Source: Mesorhizobium sp. ES1-4 (GTDB lineage: Bacteria > Pseudomonadota > Alphaproteobacteria > Rhizobiales > Rhizobiaceae). Taken from it: a DNA stretch of 64,000 nt. Below are positions 15,549 to 23,846 of this stretch, piece after piece. A model generated the notes under the pieces. That model made no database searches, was not told where the DNA came from, and saw only the letters and a program-made list of their open reading frames with translations. Made by a program: the position numbers and the translations under genes. The DNA is taken from assembly GCF_020164745.1 (NCBI RefSeq), contig NZ_JAIUGV010000001.1, positions 620,001 through 684,000 on the forward strand. Direction: 5' to 3'. Numbering within the stretch: position 1 is the first letter of the stretch; each line of letters starts with the position of its first letter.

Positions 15549-16232
15549 ATGTTCAAACGACCATCCACCCACTACGGCAAATCCCCACCGCCCGCGACGC
15601 CTTATCAGCGCGCGAGCCAGGTCTGGGACGAGCGCATCGGCTCCGCGCGCGTGCAAGCCCGGAACTGGCGGTACATGGCATTCGGTTCGTTGGGGCTTGC
15701 CGCCGGCCTCTCCGCCGCACTTGTCTGGCAGTCGGCCAACGGTTCGATCGTGCCATGGGTGGTGCAGGTTGATCGACTCGGACAGGCGCAGGCGATCGCG
15801 CCGGCGACCGCCGACTATCAGCCGAACGATCCGCAGCTCGCCTTCTACCTGGCGCGGTTCATCGAGCAGGTCAGGAGCATCCCGGCCGATCCGATCATCG
15901 TGCGGCAGAACTGGCTGCGCGCCTATGACTTCACGACGCAGGGCGGCGCGCTCGCGCTCAATGACTATGCCCGCGCCAACGACCCGTTCGCCAAGGTCGG
16001 CAAGCAGCAAATAGCGATCGAGGTGTCGTCGGTGATCCGCGCCTCGCCAACCAGCTTCCGCATCGCGTGGGTCGAGCGCCGTTATCAGGACGGCTCACTC
16101 GCCTCCACCGAACGCTGGTCCGCGATCATGACCGTTGTCGTGCAGCCCCCGCGCGACGCCGACACGCTGCGCAAGAACCCGCTTGGAATCTACATCAACG
16201 CCATCAACTGGTCGAAGGAGCTTGGACAATGA
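15549..16232 (+). CDS. trbF: TrbF (VirB8-like) conjugal transfer protein
   Basis: The 227-residue protein starts at ATG 15549 (MFKRPSTHYGK), two bases after the trbL stop. A cytoplasmic start (TPYQRASQVWDERIG), one transmembrane helix (about 40-62) and a periplasmic VirB8 domain (WVVQVDRLGQAQAI ... LRAYDFTT ... RIAWVERRY) match the family. It ends with NPLGIYINAINWSKELGQ, conserved in TrbF. The stop overlaps the trbG start. Confidence 0.93.
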   Translation: MFKRPSTHYGKSPPPATPYQRASQVWDERIGSARVQARNWRYMAFGSLGLAAGLSAALVWQSANGSIVPWVVQVDRLGQAQAIAPATADYQPNDPQLAFYLARFIEQVRSIPADPIIVRQNWLRAYDFTTQGGALALNDYARANDPFAKVGKQQIAIEVSSVIRASPTSFRIAWVERRYQDGSLASTERWSAIMTVVVQPPRDADTLRKNPLGIYINAINWSKELGQ

Positions 16233-17296
16233 CGCCCGCACTCCGCAAAGCCACCCCCTGGAGTGCAGGGCGCCCGGCTTTCCTCATCCACGTAATGCCG
16301 GCTTTCCGTAGATCCGCGTTGCCGGCAATCCTGCTCGCCGGTTCGGTCCTGGCAGGGTGCGCCACGCACACGCCGCCGCCGGAGATCTCCTATGATAATG
16401 CAGCTCCGGCCGTGCAGACGACTGATCCGCCGGCACCCGTCAGGGTGGTGGAACTGCCGAAGCCGCTGCCGCTTCCGGGACAGTTGAAGCCGGTCGGCAA
16501 GGATGGCAAGTCCGAGCCGGAACCGGCCGATCCCGCAGCAAGGGTCAACCTGGCCAATGCCGCCGCGCGCATCCAGCCGGTTCGCAACGGCTTCATCAAC
16601 TCGATGCAGGTCTATCCGTTCGTCGATGGCGCGCTCTATCAGGTCTATGCCTCGCCGGGGCAAATCACCGACATCGAGCTCCAGCCGGGCGAGCAGCTCG
16701 TCGGCTCCGGCCCAGTCGCCGCCGGCGACACCGTGCGCTGGGTCATCGGCGATACCGAGAGCGGCACGGGTGCGGCCAAGCAGATCCATATCCTCGTGAA
16801 GCCGACGCGCCCCGATCTGATGACCAATCTCGTCATCAACACCGACCGGCGCACCTACCACATGGAGCTGCGCTCGACGCCATCCACCTACATGGCGTCG
16901 GTGTCGTGGCAATATCCGCAGGACCAGCTCATCGCGCTGCGCCGTCAGAACAGCCAAGCCGAGGCTGCCCAGCCGGTTGCCAACGGCATCGATCTCGCCC
17001 GCGTGAACTTCCGCTACGAAGTAACAGGCGACCGCGCGCCGTGGCGGCCGCTACGCGCCTTCGATGACGACAAGCAGGTGTTCATCGAATTTCCGCGCGG
17101 CATCGGCCAGGGCGAGATGCCGCCCCTGTTCGTCGTCGGCCCCGAAGGCGACACATCCGAGTTGGTGAATTATCGTGTCCGCGGCAATTACATGATCGTC
17201 GATCGGTTGTTCGCCGCCGCCGAGCTGCGCTTCGGGTCGGGCAAGAATCAGAAGCGCGTCCGCATCTCCCGCACCGATGGGAGGCCGGCAACGTGA
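16229..17296 (+). CDS. trbG: TrbG (VirB9-like) outer-membrane lipoprotein
   Basis: The 355-residue VirB9 homologue is part of the outer-membrane core complex with TrbI. A lipobox LAGC (cysteine about residue 45) follows a hydrophobic helix. The start at 16229 is supported by AAGGAG and by the 4-base overlap with trbF. An in-frame ATG at 16295 would give a shorter, more normal signal peptide; the residues between the two contain a repeated CCGGCTTTCC. Conserved VirB9 strands include RNGFINSMQVYPFVDGALYQVY, SGPVAAGDTVRWVIGD and FRYEVTGDRAPWRP. Confidence 0.92.
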   Translation: MTPALRKATPWSAGRPAFLIHVMPAFRRSALPAILLAGSVLAGCATHTPPPEISYDNAAPAVQTTDPPAPVRVVELPKPLPLPGQLKPVGKDGKSEPEPADPAARVNLANAAARIQPVRNGFINSMQVYPFVDGALYQVYASPGQITDIELQPGEQLVGSGPVAAGDTVRWVIGDTESGTGAAKQIHILVKPTRPDLMTNLVINTDRRTYHMELRSTPSTYMASVSWQYPQDQLIALRRQNSQAEAAQPVANGIDLARVNFRYEVTGDRAPWRPLRAFDDDKQVFIEFPRGIGQGEMPPLFVVGPEGDTSELVNYRVRGNYMIVDRLFAAAELRFGSGKNQKRVRISRTDGRPAT

Positions 17297-18552
17297 ACGA
17301 CGAACTCGATCCCGAAAAGGGAGAAGGTCGGGGACCGGCGAACGCGGTTCAGCCTCCGGCTCCGGCTGAGGACGACGCCCAGCCGCTCATCGGCGAGCCG
17401 GCCGCGACCATGCGGCTGCGCGCGGAGCCGCCACGCGTGACGCGCCTTTCGCGCAAGGTGCTGGCCGGATTGGGGCTGGCCGCGAGCCTCGGCGTCGGCA
17501 GCGCGCTGATCTATGCGCTTCAGACCCATCAACGCGGCCAGGGCGAGGAGCTGTATTCGACAGATAATCGCTCGACGCCGGACGGCCTCGCCGGTCTACC
17601 GAAAGACTATTCCGGGGTTCCAAAGCTCGGCCCGCCGCTCCCCGGCGATCTCGGCCGCCCGATCCTAAATGCGCAGAATGGCGGCTCGGTGCCCCCCATG
17701 GGCACGCCGGTCGGTGCTCCTGCCGGGCCAAGCCCGGAAGAACAGCGTCGGGCGCAGGAGCTGGAGGCGGCGCGGACCGCACGCCTGTTTGCCTCAACGG
17801 AAACGCGGCCTGCGGGCAACGCAACCACGGCCCAGCCGGCAACAAACGTCGCACCGCAACCGGATCTCGCAAACCTTGGCCTCGCCCCACAGCCGGCGAC
17901 GCCATCGGCGGAGGATCGTCAACTCGCGTTCCTCAACCAGACACCCGACAAGCGCACCGTGTCTCCGGATCGCGTGGCGGCGCCAGCGTCAAGGAACGTC
18001 CTCCAGGCCGGCGCCGTCATCGCGGCCGCCTTGATCACCGGCATCCGGTCGGACCTCCCCGGGCAGATCACCGCACAGGTGACTGAGAATATCTATGACA
18101 GCCCAACCGGCCATGTTCTCCTGATCCCGCAAGGGACGCGTGTGATCGGGCAATACGACAATGGCGTGGGGTTCGGTCAGCGCAGGATGCTGCTGGTCTG
18201 GAACCGGCTGATCTTCCCGAACGGACGTTCCATCGTGCTGGAGCGCCAGCCTGGTGCGGACGCCGAAGGCTATGCTGGTCTTGAGGATGGCGTCGATTAT
18301 CACTGGGGCGAGCTGTTCAAGGCTGCCGCGCTCTCCACGATCCTGAGCATCGGCGCGGAAGCCGGCTCATCGGGCCAGGACAGCGATATCGTGCGTGCGC
18401 TGCGCCAGGGCGCATCGAACAGCGTCAGCCAGACAGGTCAGCAGATCGTCCAGCGCCAGCTCAACATCGCGCCAACACTGACGATCCGGCCGGGATTCCC
18501 TGTGCGCGTCATTGTCACCCGCGATCTCGTCCTCGAACCCTACGGAGGCTGA
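17293..18552 (+). CDS. trbI: TrbI (VirB10-like) conjugal transfer protein
   Basis: The 419-residue VirB10 homologue links inner and outer membranes. A cytoplasmic Pro-rich start, one transmembrane helix (about 57-75), a long Pro/Ala-rich periplasmic stretch and the C-terminal beta-barrel domain are present (VLQAGAVIAAALITGIRSDLPG, IYDSPTGHVLLIPQGTRVIG, WNRLIFPNGRSI, RPGFPVRVIVTRDL). GTG start overlapping the trbG stop. Last canonical gene of the trb set. Confidence 0.94.
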   Translation: MNDELDPEKGEGRGPANAVQPPAPAEDDAQPLIGEPAATMRLRAEPPRVTRLSRKVLAGLGLAASLGVGSALIYALQTHQRGQGEELYSTDNRSTPDGLAGLPKDYSGVPKLGPPLPGDLGRPILNAQNGGSVPPMGTPVGAPAGPSPEEQRRAQELEAARTARLFASTETRPAGNATTAQPATNVAPQPDLANLGLAPQPATPSAEDRQLAFLNQTPDKRTVSPDRVAAPASRNVLQAGAVIAAALITGIRSDLPGQITAQVTENIYDSPTGHVLLIPQGTRVIGQYDNGVGFGQRRMLLVWNRLIFPNGRSIVLERQPGADAEGYAGLEDGVDYHWGELFKAAALSTILSIGAEAGSSGQDSDIVRALRQGASNSVSQTGQQIVQRQLNIAPTLTIRPGFPVRVIVTRDLVLEPYGG

Positions 18553-18553
18553 T

Positions 18554-18793
18554 ATGGCCAAGTTGAAACTCGGGCCGATCGTCGACGATAAGCCAGTCAA
18601 GGTTACGGTGGAGCTGCCAGCAGGCCTCCACCGCGATCTCGTCGCCTATGCGGAGATCCTTGGTCGCGAGGCGGGAAAGCCATTGGCCGATCCGGTCCGC
18701 CTGATCGTCCCTATGTTGGAGCGGTTTATAGCCACGGATCGGGGATTTGCAGCAGCGAGGAAGACAAAAGGATCGCTGAAGTCACCTGAATGA
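18554..18793 (+). CDS. DUF2274 domain protein
   Basis: The 79-residue cytoplasmic protein (MAKLKLGPIVDDKPVKV start, after GGAGG) matches DUF2274, a small family that regularly follows trbI in these elements. Residues 14-60 predict a strand and two helices (VTVELPAGLHRDLVAYAEIL), a ribbon-helix-helix-like pattern. Function unknown; a regulatory role is a guess. Its 3' end overlaps the convergent LysR gene by 68 bases. Confidence 0.8.
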   Translation: MAKLKLGPIVDDKPVKVTVELPAGLHRDLVAYAEILGREAGKPLADPVRLIVPMLERFIATDRGFAAARKTKGSLKSPE

Positions 18794-19685
18794 TCGCCGC
18801 GGCAGCCGACCGCGACATCGAACGTGCAAGACTCAAGAGGCGGCGCCAGGCGGGGTTGTCATTCCGTGGCGACCACACCGCACAGAATGGCAGAACCTCG
18901 TCGGCAATCGGCCGATAGACGATCCCTGGAAACTGAGCTGCCGTCCCGGCCTCGCTCATGACGGTCACGCCTCTCCCAATCGCCACGAGCGACAGCAGAT
19001 TGTCTCGCCCGATGTATTGCGTATGGATTTCCGGGTGCCGCCCGAGATCAGCGAGACGCTGAACTAAATAGTCGTGAATCTCCGGACCTGGCGCTCCATC
19101 ACTAACGATGAACCGCTCGCCTACGAGGTCATGCCAGTCGAGTTCCGTTTTTCCGCAGAGGGGGTGCTCAGAGGGAAGAACGACAAACACGCGCTCCGAC
19201 CAGAGCTGCTCGATCTCGCAGTCGAGCCACTGCGATGTCCCGGTGATAAACGCAACGTCGAGGCGCAATTGTCGAATGGCCGAAACATGATCCGCCGGAT
19301 CGCCGTCTTTCAGCTCGATTAGAACCTGCGCATGGGCTTTGTCATAGGCACGCAGCAAATCTGACAGAAAGCCCGATGCGAGCGAGGAGAATATCCCGAT
19401 CTTGATCCGCCCGTCTTCAGACCGCCCGATCGTGGCGACATCCTTCGCGCCGTACTCAATCTGCCGTAGAGCCTTTCGCGCGTGTCGCACGAAGCGCTTC
19501 CCGGCCAGCGTGAGAAAGACGCCGCCATTGTGCCGCTGAAATAGCGAGGCTCCTAAGCGATCCTCGAGATCCCGGATACGCCGACTGATCGCCGATTCTT
19601 GAACGCCGATTGCCGCAGCCGCCTTACGGAAACTGCCGTACTCCGACGCGGCCAGGAAATAGCGAAGTTGACGAACCTCGATCAT
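18726..19685 (-). CDS. LysR-family transcriptional regulator
   Basis: The 319-residue regulator starts at ATG 19685 (MIEVRQLRYFLAASEYG). A winged HTH at about 3-60 (FRKAAAAIGVQESAISRRIRDLEDRLG) is followed by a type 2 periplasmic-binding-like effector domain. LysR genes commonly lie convergent to the trbI-DUF2274 end in such elements, so this one probably belongs to the transfer module. It is downstream of the VOC gene on the same strand (32 bases). Target and effector are unknown. Confidence 0.9.
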   Translation of the reverse strand: MIEVRQLRYFLAASEYGSFRKAAAAIGVQESAISRRIRDLEDRLGASLFQRHNGGVFLTLAGKRFVRHARKALRQIEYGAKDVATIGRSEDGRIKIGIFSSLASGFLSDLLRAYDKAHAQVLIELKDGDPADHVSAIRQLRLDVAFITGTSQWLDCEIEQLWSERVFVVLPSEHPLCGKTELDWHDLVGERFIVSDGAPGPEIHDYLVQRLADLGRHPEIHTQYIGRDNLLSLVAIGRGVTVMSEAGTAAQFPGIVYRPIADEVLPFCAVWSPRNDNPAWRRLLSLARSMSRSAAAAIIQVTSAILLSSSLLQIPDPWL

Positions 19686-19717
19686 GCTCGCCCCATCGGC
19701 GCTCCGCGCTATCTGAG

Positions 19718-20110
19718 TTATTTGATCCGGCCGGTCTTGTTCACGACCTCGATGTCGTGACCATCCGGGTCTAGAACCCATGTTGCGTAATAGTCAGCGC
19801 CATACTGAAGCTGGGCCGCTGGCGGCACCTTCATACGGCCACCGGCGGCCATCGCCGCTTGATAGAACTTGTTGACGACATCCTGGCTCTCAGCAGCTAT
19901 CCCGACATGAATAGCTTCCGGATCAGCCCGACCTTGCTTGAGCCAGAAGAAGTGATTTCCATTTCTTTTGCTGAACCCAACCAGATGTGGATGGTCATCC
20001 GATCCGGGGTAATCGATGACTTCCGTCACCCCAAATGGAATCAGAGCCTTCTCATAGAAGACAACAGACCGTTGCATGTCGTTAACAGTCAATATCACGT
20101 GGTCAATCAC
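19718..20110 (-). CDS. VOC/glyoxalase-fold protein
   Basis: The 130-residue single-domain vicinal oxygen chelate protein has a beta-alpha-beta-beta-beta pattern: MIDHVILTVNDMQRSVVFYEKAL at the start (metal-site His4), FFWLKQGR in the middle and WVLDPDGHDIEVVNK at the end. Starts with GTG after AAGGAG. Members act on glutathione or aromatic adducts or confer resistance; the substrate cannot be told. It sits between LysR and the SDR gene. Confidence 0.85.
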   Translation of the reverse strand: MIDHVILTVNDMQRSVVFYEKALIPFGVTEVIDYPGSDDHPHLVGFSKRNGNHFFWLKQGRADPEAIHVGIAAESQDVVNKFYQAAMAAGGRMKVPPAAQLQYGADYYATWVLDPDGHDIEVVNKTGRIK

Positions 20111-20223
20111 AACTACTTCTCCTTTACGATGGTTACCTACGATCAGAGATTTCAGAGAATTGTTTGCCGACCCATGGCAATTGGATTTGCACCGACGCGC
20201 CCAAAGTGCACTCGTCGGTCAGA

Positions 20224-21222
20224 TCACTTTGCGCTCCTTGGGAGGCCGAGAAGCTTTTCGCTGAGATCCCAGAGCTGCTCCGCGGCATCTGGGTCGATAG
20301 CGTGGCGCGAGACGCCGAACTGCTGGCTTGAGTCATCGAGGTTCGGAGTAGCGCCTTCCTCCAACAGCGCCGCGATGTCGCAGTTCTCGCAATAGACGCC
20401 GCCCCTTCCGTCTAGTTGAGGGCTGGTCGCGCACCAGATACTGGTCGCGGCTCCCTGTTCGACGGACTTGATATTTTTTGAGGGGTCGTGGATCAGCTCG
20501 CCTCTTTCCCCGATCACACCGGCTGCCCGCTGTTCAGCGACGGAGACATGTTTTTGGAGACCGGTACCAGGAATACTTCCCGGATGGACCGCGAAAGCTC
20601 GCACACCATGCGGCTCGCCCAATTCATTCAGCGCGAGCGCGAACAGAATGTTGGCCGTCTTCGACTGCCCGTATGCTGTCCAGGGATGATAGTCCCGGCG
20701 CTCAAAATTGGGATCAGCGAACACCACGGGGGACAAATGGTGCCCCCAGGACGATACCGAGACGACTCGCGCGCCTTTCGCTTTGATGAGCGCCGGCCAC
20801 AGGCGGACGGCGAGCTGAAAATGGCCCAGATGATTGGTCGCGAATTGAGACTCGTAGCCTCGCGCATCCCGGGTCAGCGGGTTCGCCATGATGCCCGCAC
20901 TGTTGACCAGAATATGTAGCGGTTGACCGAGGCTCTGGAATCGCTCGGCGAAGGCGTCGATCGACTTTGGATCGAGCAGATCCATCGGCTCGATCTCGAC
21001 ATCGATCCCAGCCAGCGCCGATGCCGACCGCTCGACATCGCGCGCGGGGACAATGACCCTGGCTCCCGCCGCTCGCAGCTCGCGCACGGTTTCCCTGCCA
21101 AGACCGGAATAACCGCCTGTGACGATCGCGGTTTTACCCGCAAGGTCGATGCCCTTGATGACCTCGGCGGCGGTGGACGCGGAATTGAAACCGGAGCCGA
21201 TGGGACTTTGAGGTGTAGGCAT
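20224..21222 (-). CDS. Short-chain dehydrogenase/reductase
   Basis: The 332-residue classical SDR resembles retinol dehydrogenase/WW-oxidoreductase-type enzymes. The NAD(P)-binding motif TGGYSGLG lies at 35-42, NSAG at 107-110, the catalytic serine near 157 and the YxxxK pair at Y184 and K188. The C-terminal region (after about 290) is longer than usual and rich in acidic residues. ATG start after GGAG. Part of the minus-strand cargo cluster with SnoaL-like and VOC genes. Substrate unknown. Confidence 0.88.
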   Translation of the reverse strand: MPTPQSPIGSGFNSASTAAEVIKGIDLAGKTAIVTGGYSGLGRETVRELRAAGARVIVPARDVERSASALAGIDVEIEPMDLLDPKSIDAFAERFQSLGQPLHILVNSAGIMANPLTRDARGYESQFATNHLGHFQLAVRLWPALIKAKGARVVSVSSWGHHLSPVVFADPNFERRDYHPWTAYGQSKTANILFALALNELGEPHGVRAFAVHPGSIPGTGLQKHVSVAEQRAAGVIGERGELIHDPSKNIKSVEQGAATSIWCATSPQLDGRGGVYCENCDIAALLEEGATPNLDDSSQQFGVSRHAIDPDAAEQLWDLSEKLLGLPRSAK

Positions 21223-21342
21223 GGCGTATCTCCAGATCTAGTTGGCCGGAACTCGTCTCGGCTGCCGCGCGGCGTCGGCGTTCGGTGGATGCCGGCATGT
21301 TGAGACGCGCACCAAAGCGGCGTCCGGAAGCCTCCGCAGCCG

Positions 21343-21792
21343 TTACCGAGACGCAGCTCGGACCCCTGTGCCGGTCTCCGCAGTGAAGGCCGCCAGGGAA
21401 TCCATGTAGTCCCGCCAATGTACGATCTTGCGGTCTTTGACGGTCACGACCGAGATGAACCGGTTATCGTAAGCCTTCCCGGTCAGGAGCTTCTTCCCAT
21501 GCACCTCGTACTCAATAATGAGCACGCCTGGCTCCTGCGAACGATGTACGACGAGCGCATCACCACTGTGCAGGACGGTCGTGTCCCCGTATCCTGAATA
21601 GAGCGCTTCTAGCGCGGCGCGGCCGACGATCTTGGTAGGGAAGTCTGGGAATACATATCGAAACTCGAATACCGCGTCGTCGGCAATTGTTTCGAAGTAG
21701 TGATCGCCGTCCACCACGCCGGCCAGCCCTTGCATGACAACGTCGAAGAAGGGGTCCAGCGCAAAGTACGACGCATATTTTGAATTAGACAT
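21343..21792 (-). CDS. SnoaL/NTF2-like protein (copy 1)
   Basis: The 149-residue protein has the NTF2-like cone fold pattern: FDVVMQGLAGVVDGDHYFETIADDAVFEFRY, then IIEYEVHGK, VVTVKDRKIVHWRDYMDS. Clear SD (AAGGAG). It is paralogous to the protein at 28249-28680: both share KY-x-x-Y at the start, the VDG-(D/E)-H-(Y/F)-F segment and the WRDYMDS end. The role may be ketosteroid-isomerase-like or binding of small hydrophobic molecules. Confidence 0.82.
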   Translation of the reverse strand: MSNSKYASYFALDPFFDVVMQGLAGVVDGDHYFETIADDAVFEFRYVFPDFPTKIVGRAALEALYSGYGDTTVLHSGDALVVHRSQEPGVLIIEYEVHGKKLLTGKAYDNRFISVVTVKDRKIVHWRDYMDSLAAFTAETGTGVRAASR

Positions 21793-21828
21793 AAGTCATC
21801 TCCTTGGACTTGAGCGCAGGCGATGGTT

Positions 21829-23271
21829 TCAGTGCGATTGAATCTGTACGGGAGCACCGATCTTGTCCGGATGCCCAGGCGCGATCACGAGGTAGCGCTG
21901 CACCGCGGCGTTCGCATTGCTCACGAGCTGGCGGATCGGCCCATTAGCGTTGACGATCGCACCACCCGCCGGATTGGTCATGAAGGCCGCCAACGGCTGG
22001 AGGGACCCGCTTCCATCTGCCGCGTTCGAAAGCGCGAGCACATAAGGCGATTTCGGCTCAAGGCCCGTTACGGCGGCCTGCAACACCTGCACGAGCCCCT
22101 GATCGAACAAACTTACGCTCGTAGCCGGCACCGCTCCGGGAGCGCCCATCGATAGGTGGGTCGTTTCGCCGGCTAGGCCGAGCGGCTGGAGGTTCTCCTG
22201 CCCTTTTCCGGGCTCGGCGGCGCCGGGGACGTATGTGACCGCTTGCGGCGCCTGTCCGATAGGAATCGTCTCGACAACGCGGTTCTCTAGCGTGTCGATC
22301 GCATCCATGGCGTCCTGATTCTCGAGACCGACATACACGCGAGTGCCGTCGCCGGATGGCCAGATTCCGTGGGGAAGCTTGCCGACTGGAATGGTTGCGA
22401 CCTTCTCGAAGTCGCTTCGACGAAAGGCCAGAACCTCGTTGAGACCACCCACCGTCACGTAAGCGAACTTGCCCTTCGCGTTGTCCGCGAAATTGACGTG
22501 GTTCGTTATCGGCCCGGTGTCGAGGATCTTGATCGTATTGAAGGGCGGCCGCGCGTTGATCACGACGGTCTTGCCGACGTCCTTGAGCGTGTACCAGACT
22601 TGCTCGCCATCGGGGCTGGCCGCAATGTTTGGACAGAACGGACTCGGCTGCGGAACCCGCCCGACTTCGCCATGCGTCTTGACATCGAACACGACCAGTT
22701 CGGGGGTGAACGAGGAGCAGACGTAGCCATATTTGCCGTCCGGTGAGAAAATCGTCATGCCGGGACCATTGGGCGTCTGGATACGGCCAGTCTCCTTGAA
22801 GGTCTGGCCGTTCAAAACTGCTACGTAGTTCTCGCCGCGCACCGTCACCCAGACTTCTTTGCCGTCAGGAGTGAAGAAGGCCTCGTGCGGCGAGCGGCCA
22901 ACATAAGTGGTGGCCTTCACAGCGTTTGTCTTCGTGTCGATGAAGGTTACGGAGTTCGACCCAATCGACACGACCGCGATCGTGCGCCTGTCGGGAGAGA
23001 AACCCATGCCATGCACAAGCACCTGGCCGCGATAGAGCGGGCTGAAATTGCTCGGCTGTGGATCTCCGAGGCGAATGACACCCAGCAACTCGTTCGAGGC
23101 CGGGTCGATGACTGACACGGTGTTGGAGAATTGCTCTGCCGCGTACACGCGATCGGCGTGGCTCACTGGGATGTTTGGTGCCGACGTCTCAAAGGGCGCT
23201 TGTCCGGCTTGAGCGGCTGCAGCCAGGCATGAAACGCCAAACGCGGCAGCCAATATTTCTAGGGACTTCAT
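21829..23271 (-). CDS. Secreted YncE/YVTN-type beta-propeller protein
   Basis: The 480-residue protein has a signal peptide (AAAAQA, cleavage about residue 22) and repeated propeller blades with the NTVSVIDPASNELLGVI, VTFIDTKTNAVKATTYVG, YVAVLNGQTFKETGRI pattern and PDG turns. Such YVTN proteins are periplasmic or extracellular and often accompany redox or metal-handling genes. Its ATG overlaps the stop of the DUF305 gene (ATGA), so the two are probably made together. Specific ligand unknown. Confidence 0.88.
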   Translation of the reverse strand: MKSLEILAAAFGVSCLAAAAQAGQAPFETSAPNIPVSHADRVYAAEQFSNTVSVIDPASNELLGVIRLGDPQPSNFSPLYRGQVLVHGMGFSPDRRTIAVVSIGSNSVTFIDTKTNAVKATTYVGRSPHEAFFTPDGKEVWVTVRGENYVAVLNGQTFKETGRIQTPNGPGMTIFSPDGKYGYVCSSFTPELVVFDVKTHGEVGRVPQPSPFCPNIAASPDGEQVWYTLKDVGKTVVINARPPFNTIKILDTGPITNHVNFADNAKGKFAYVTVGGLNEVLAFRRSDFEKVATIPVGKLPHGIWPSGDGTRVYVGLENQDAMDAIDTLENRVVETIPIGQAPQAVTYVPGAAEPGKGQENLQPLGLAGETTHLSMGAPGAVPATSVSLFDQGLVQVLQAAVTGLEPKSPYVLALSNAADGSGSLQPLAAFMTNPAGGAIVNANGPIRQLVSNANAAVQRYLVIAPGHPDKIGAPVQIQSH

Positions 23272-23774
23272 TTCGGCATATCCTTCATGGTGTGGTCGGC
23301 GGGGCTTGTTGGCGCGTCCGTTGCAGCGGGGTCGCCGGATTCAGTGGGGGCGGAGACCGAGGGTGGCAGAGGCTGCCCCAACGCCAGCCTCATGGCGGCG
23401 ATCTCCTGCTGCTGATCGACGATGATCTCTTGCGCGATCCGGCGGAGCTGTTCATTGCGCCCAAAGCGCAATTGCAACACCGCCATGTCGATTGCGCCCT
23501 GATGGTGAGGGATCATCATCGCCGCGAAGTCTACGTCGACGTCTCCGGTCGGCTTCACAGCCATCCCGGTCATCATCTTGTCCATAGCCCGCTGGTTTTC
23601 CGTGAGGAACGGGCGCTCGCTCTCAGCGGCGTCCGTTCCCCCGGCGGAGCAAATGCTTGTGCCTGTCGGGACCGCGCTCCCGCTGTCTTTGCCGGTCGCG
23701 GCATAAGAGGCTGCCGCCGCGACAAGGATTCCGCCAACACATAAAGCTAACTTGCGAGACGAGAGCGCGAACAT
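23268..23774 (-). CDS. DUF305 family periplasmic protein
   Basis: Start chosen at ATG 23774 (MFALSSRKLALCVGG), which gives a proper signal peptide and 168 residues. The DUF305 core is evident: MDKMMTGMAV, then FAAMMIPHHQGAIDMAVLQL, and IIVDQQQEIAAMR. This His/Met-rich helical domain is found in exported proteins, many near copper-resistance genes; metal binding is inferred. Translationally coupled to the beta-propeller gene downstream and 72 bases from the catalase gene upstream. Confidence 0.85.
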   Translation of the reverse strand: MFALSSRKLALCVGGILVAAAASYAATGKDSGSAVPTGTSICSAGGTDAAESERPFLTENQRAMDKMMTGMAVKPTGDVDVDFAAMMIPHHQGAIDMAVLQLRFGRNEQLRRIAQEIIVDQQQEIAAMRLALGQPLPPSVSAPTESGDPAATDAPTSPADHTMKDMPK

Positions 23775-23846
23775 CCTGATCCTCGATTTCTGTTGGGACG
23801 CTGTGGAAATCAGCCCGACGACCGTCCGCCGAAGCACTACTGCTGG

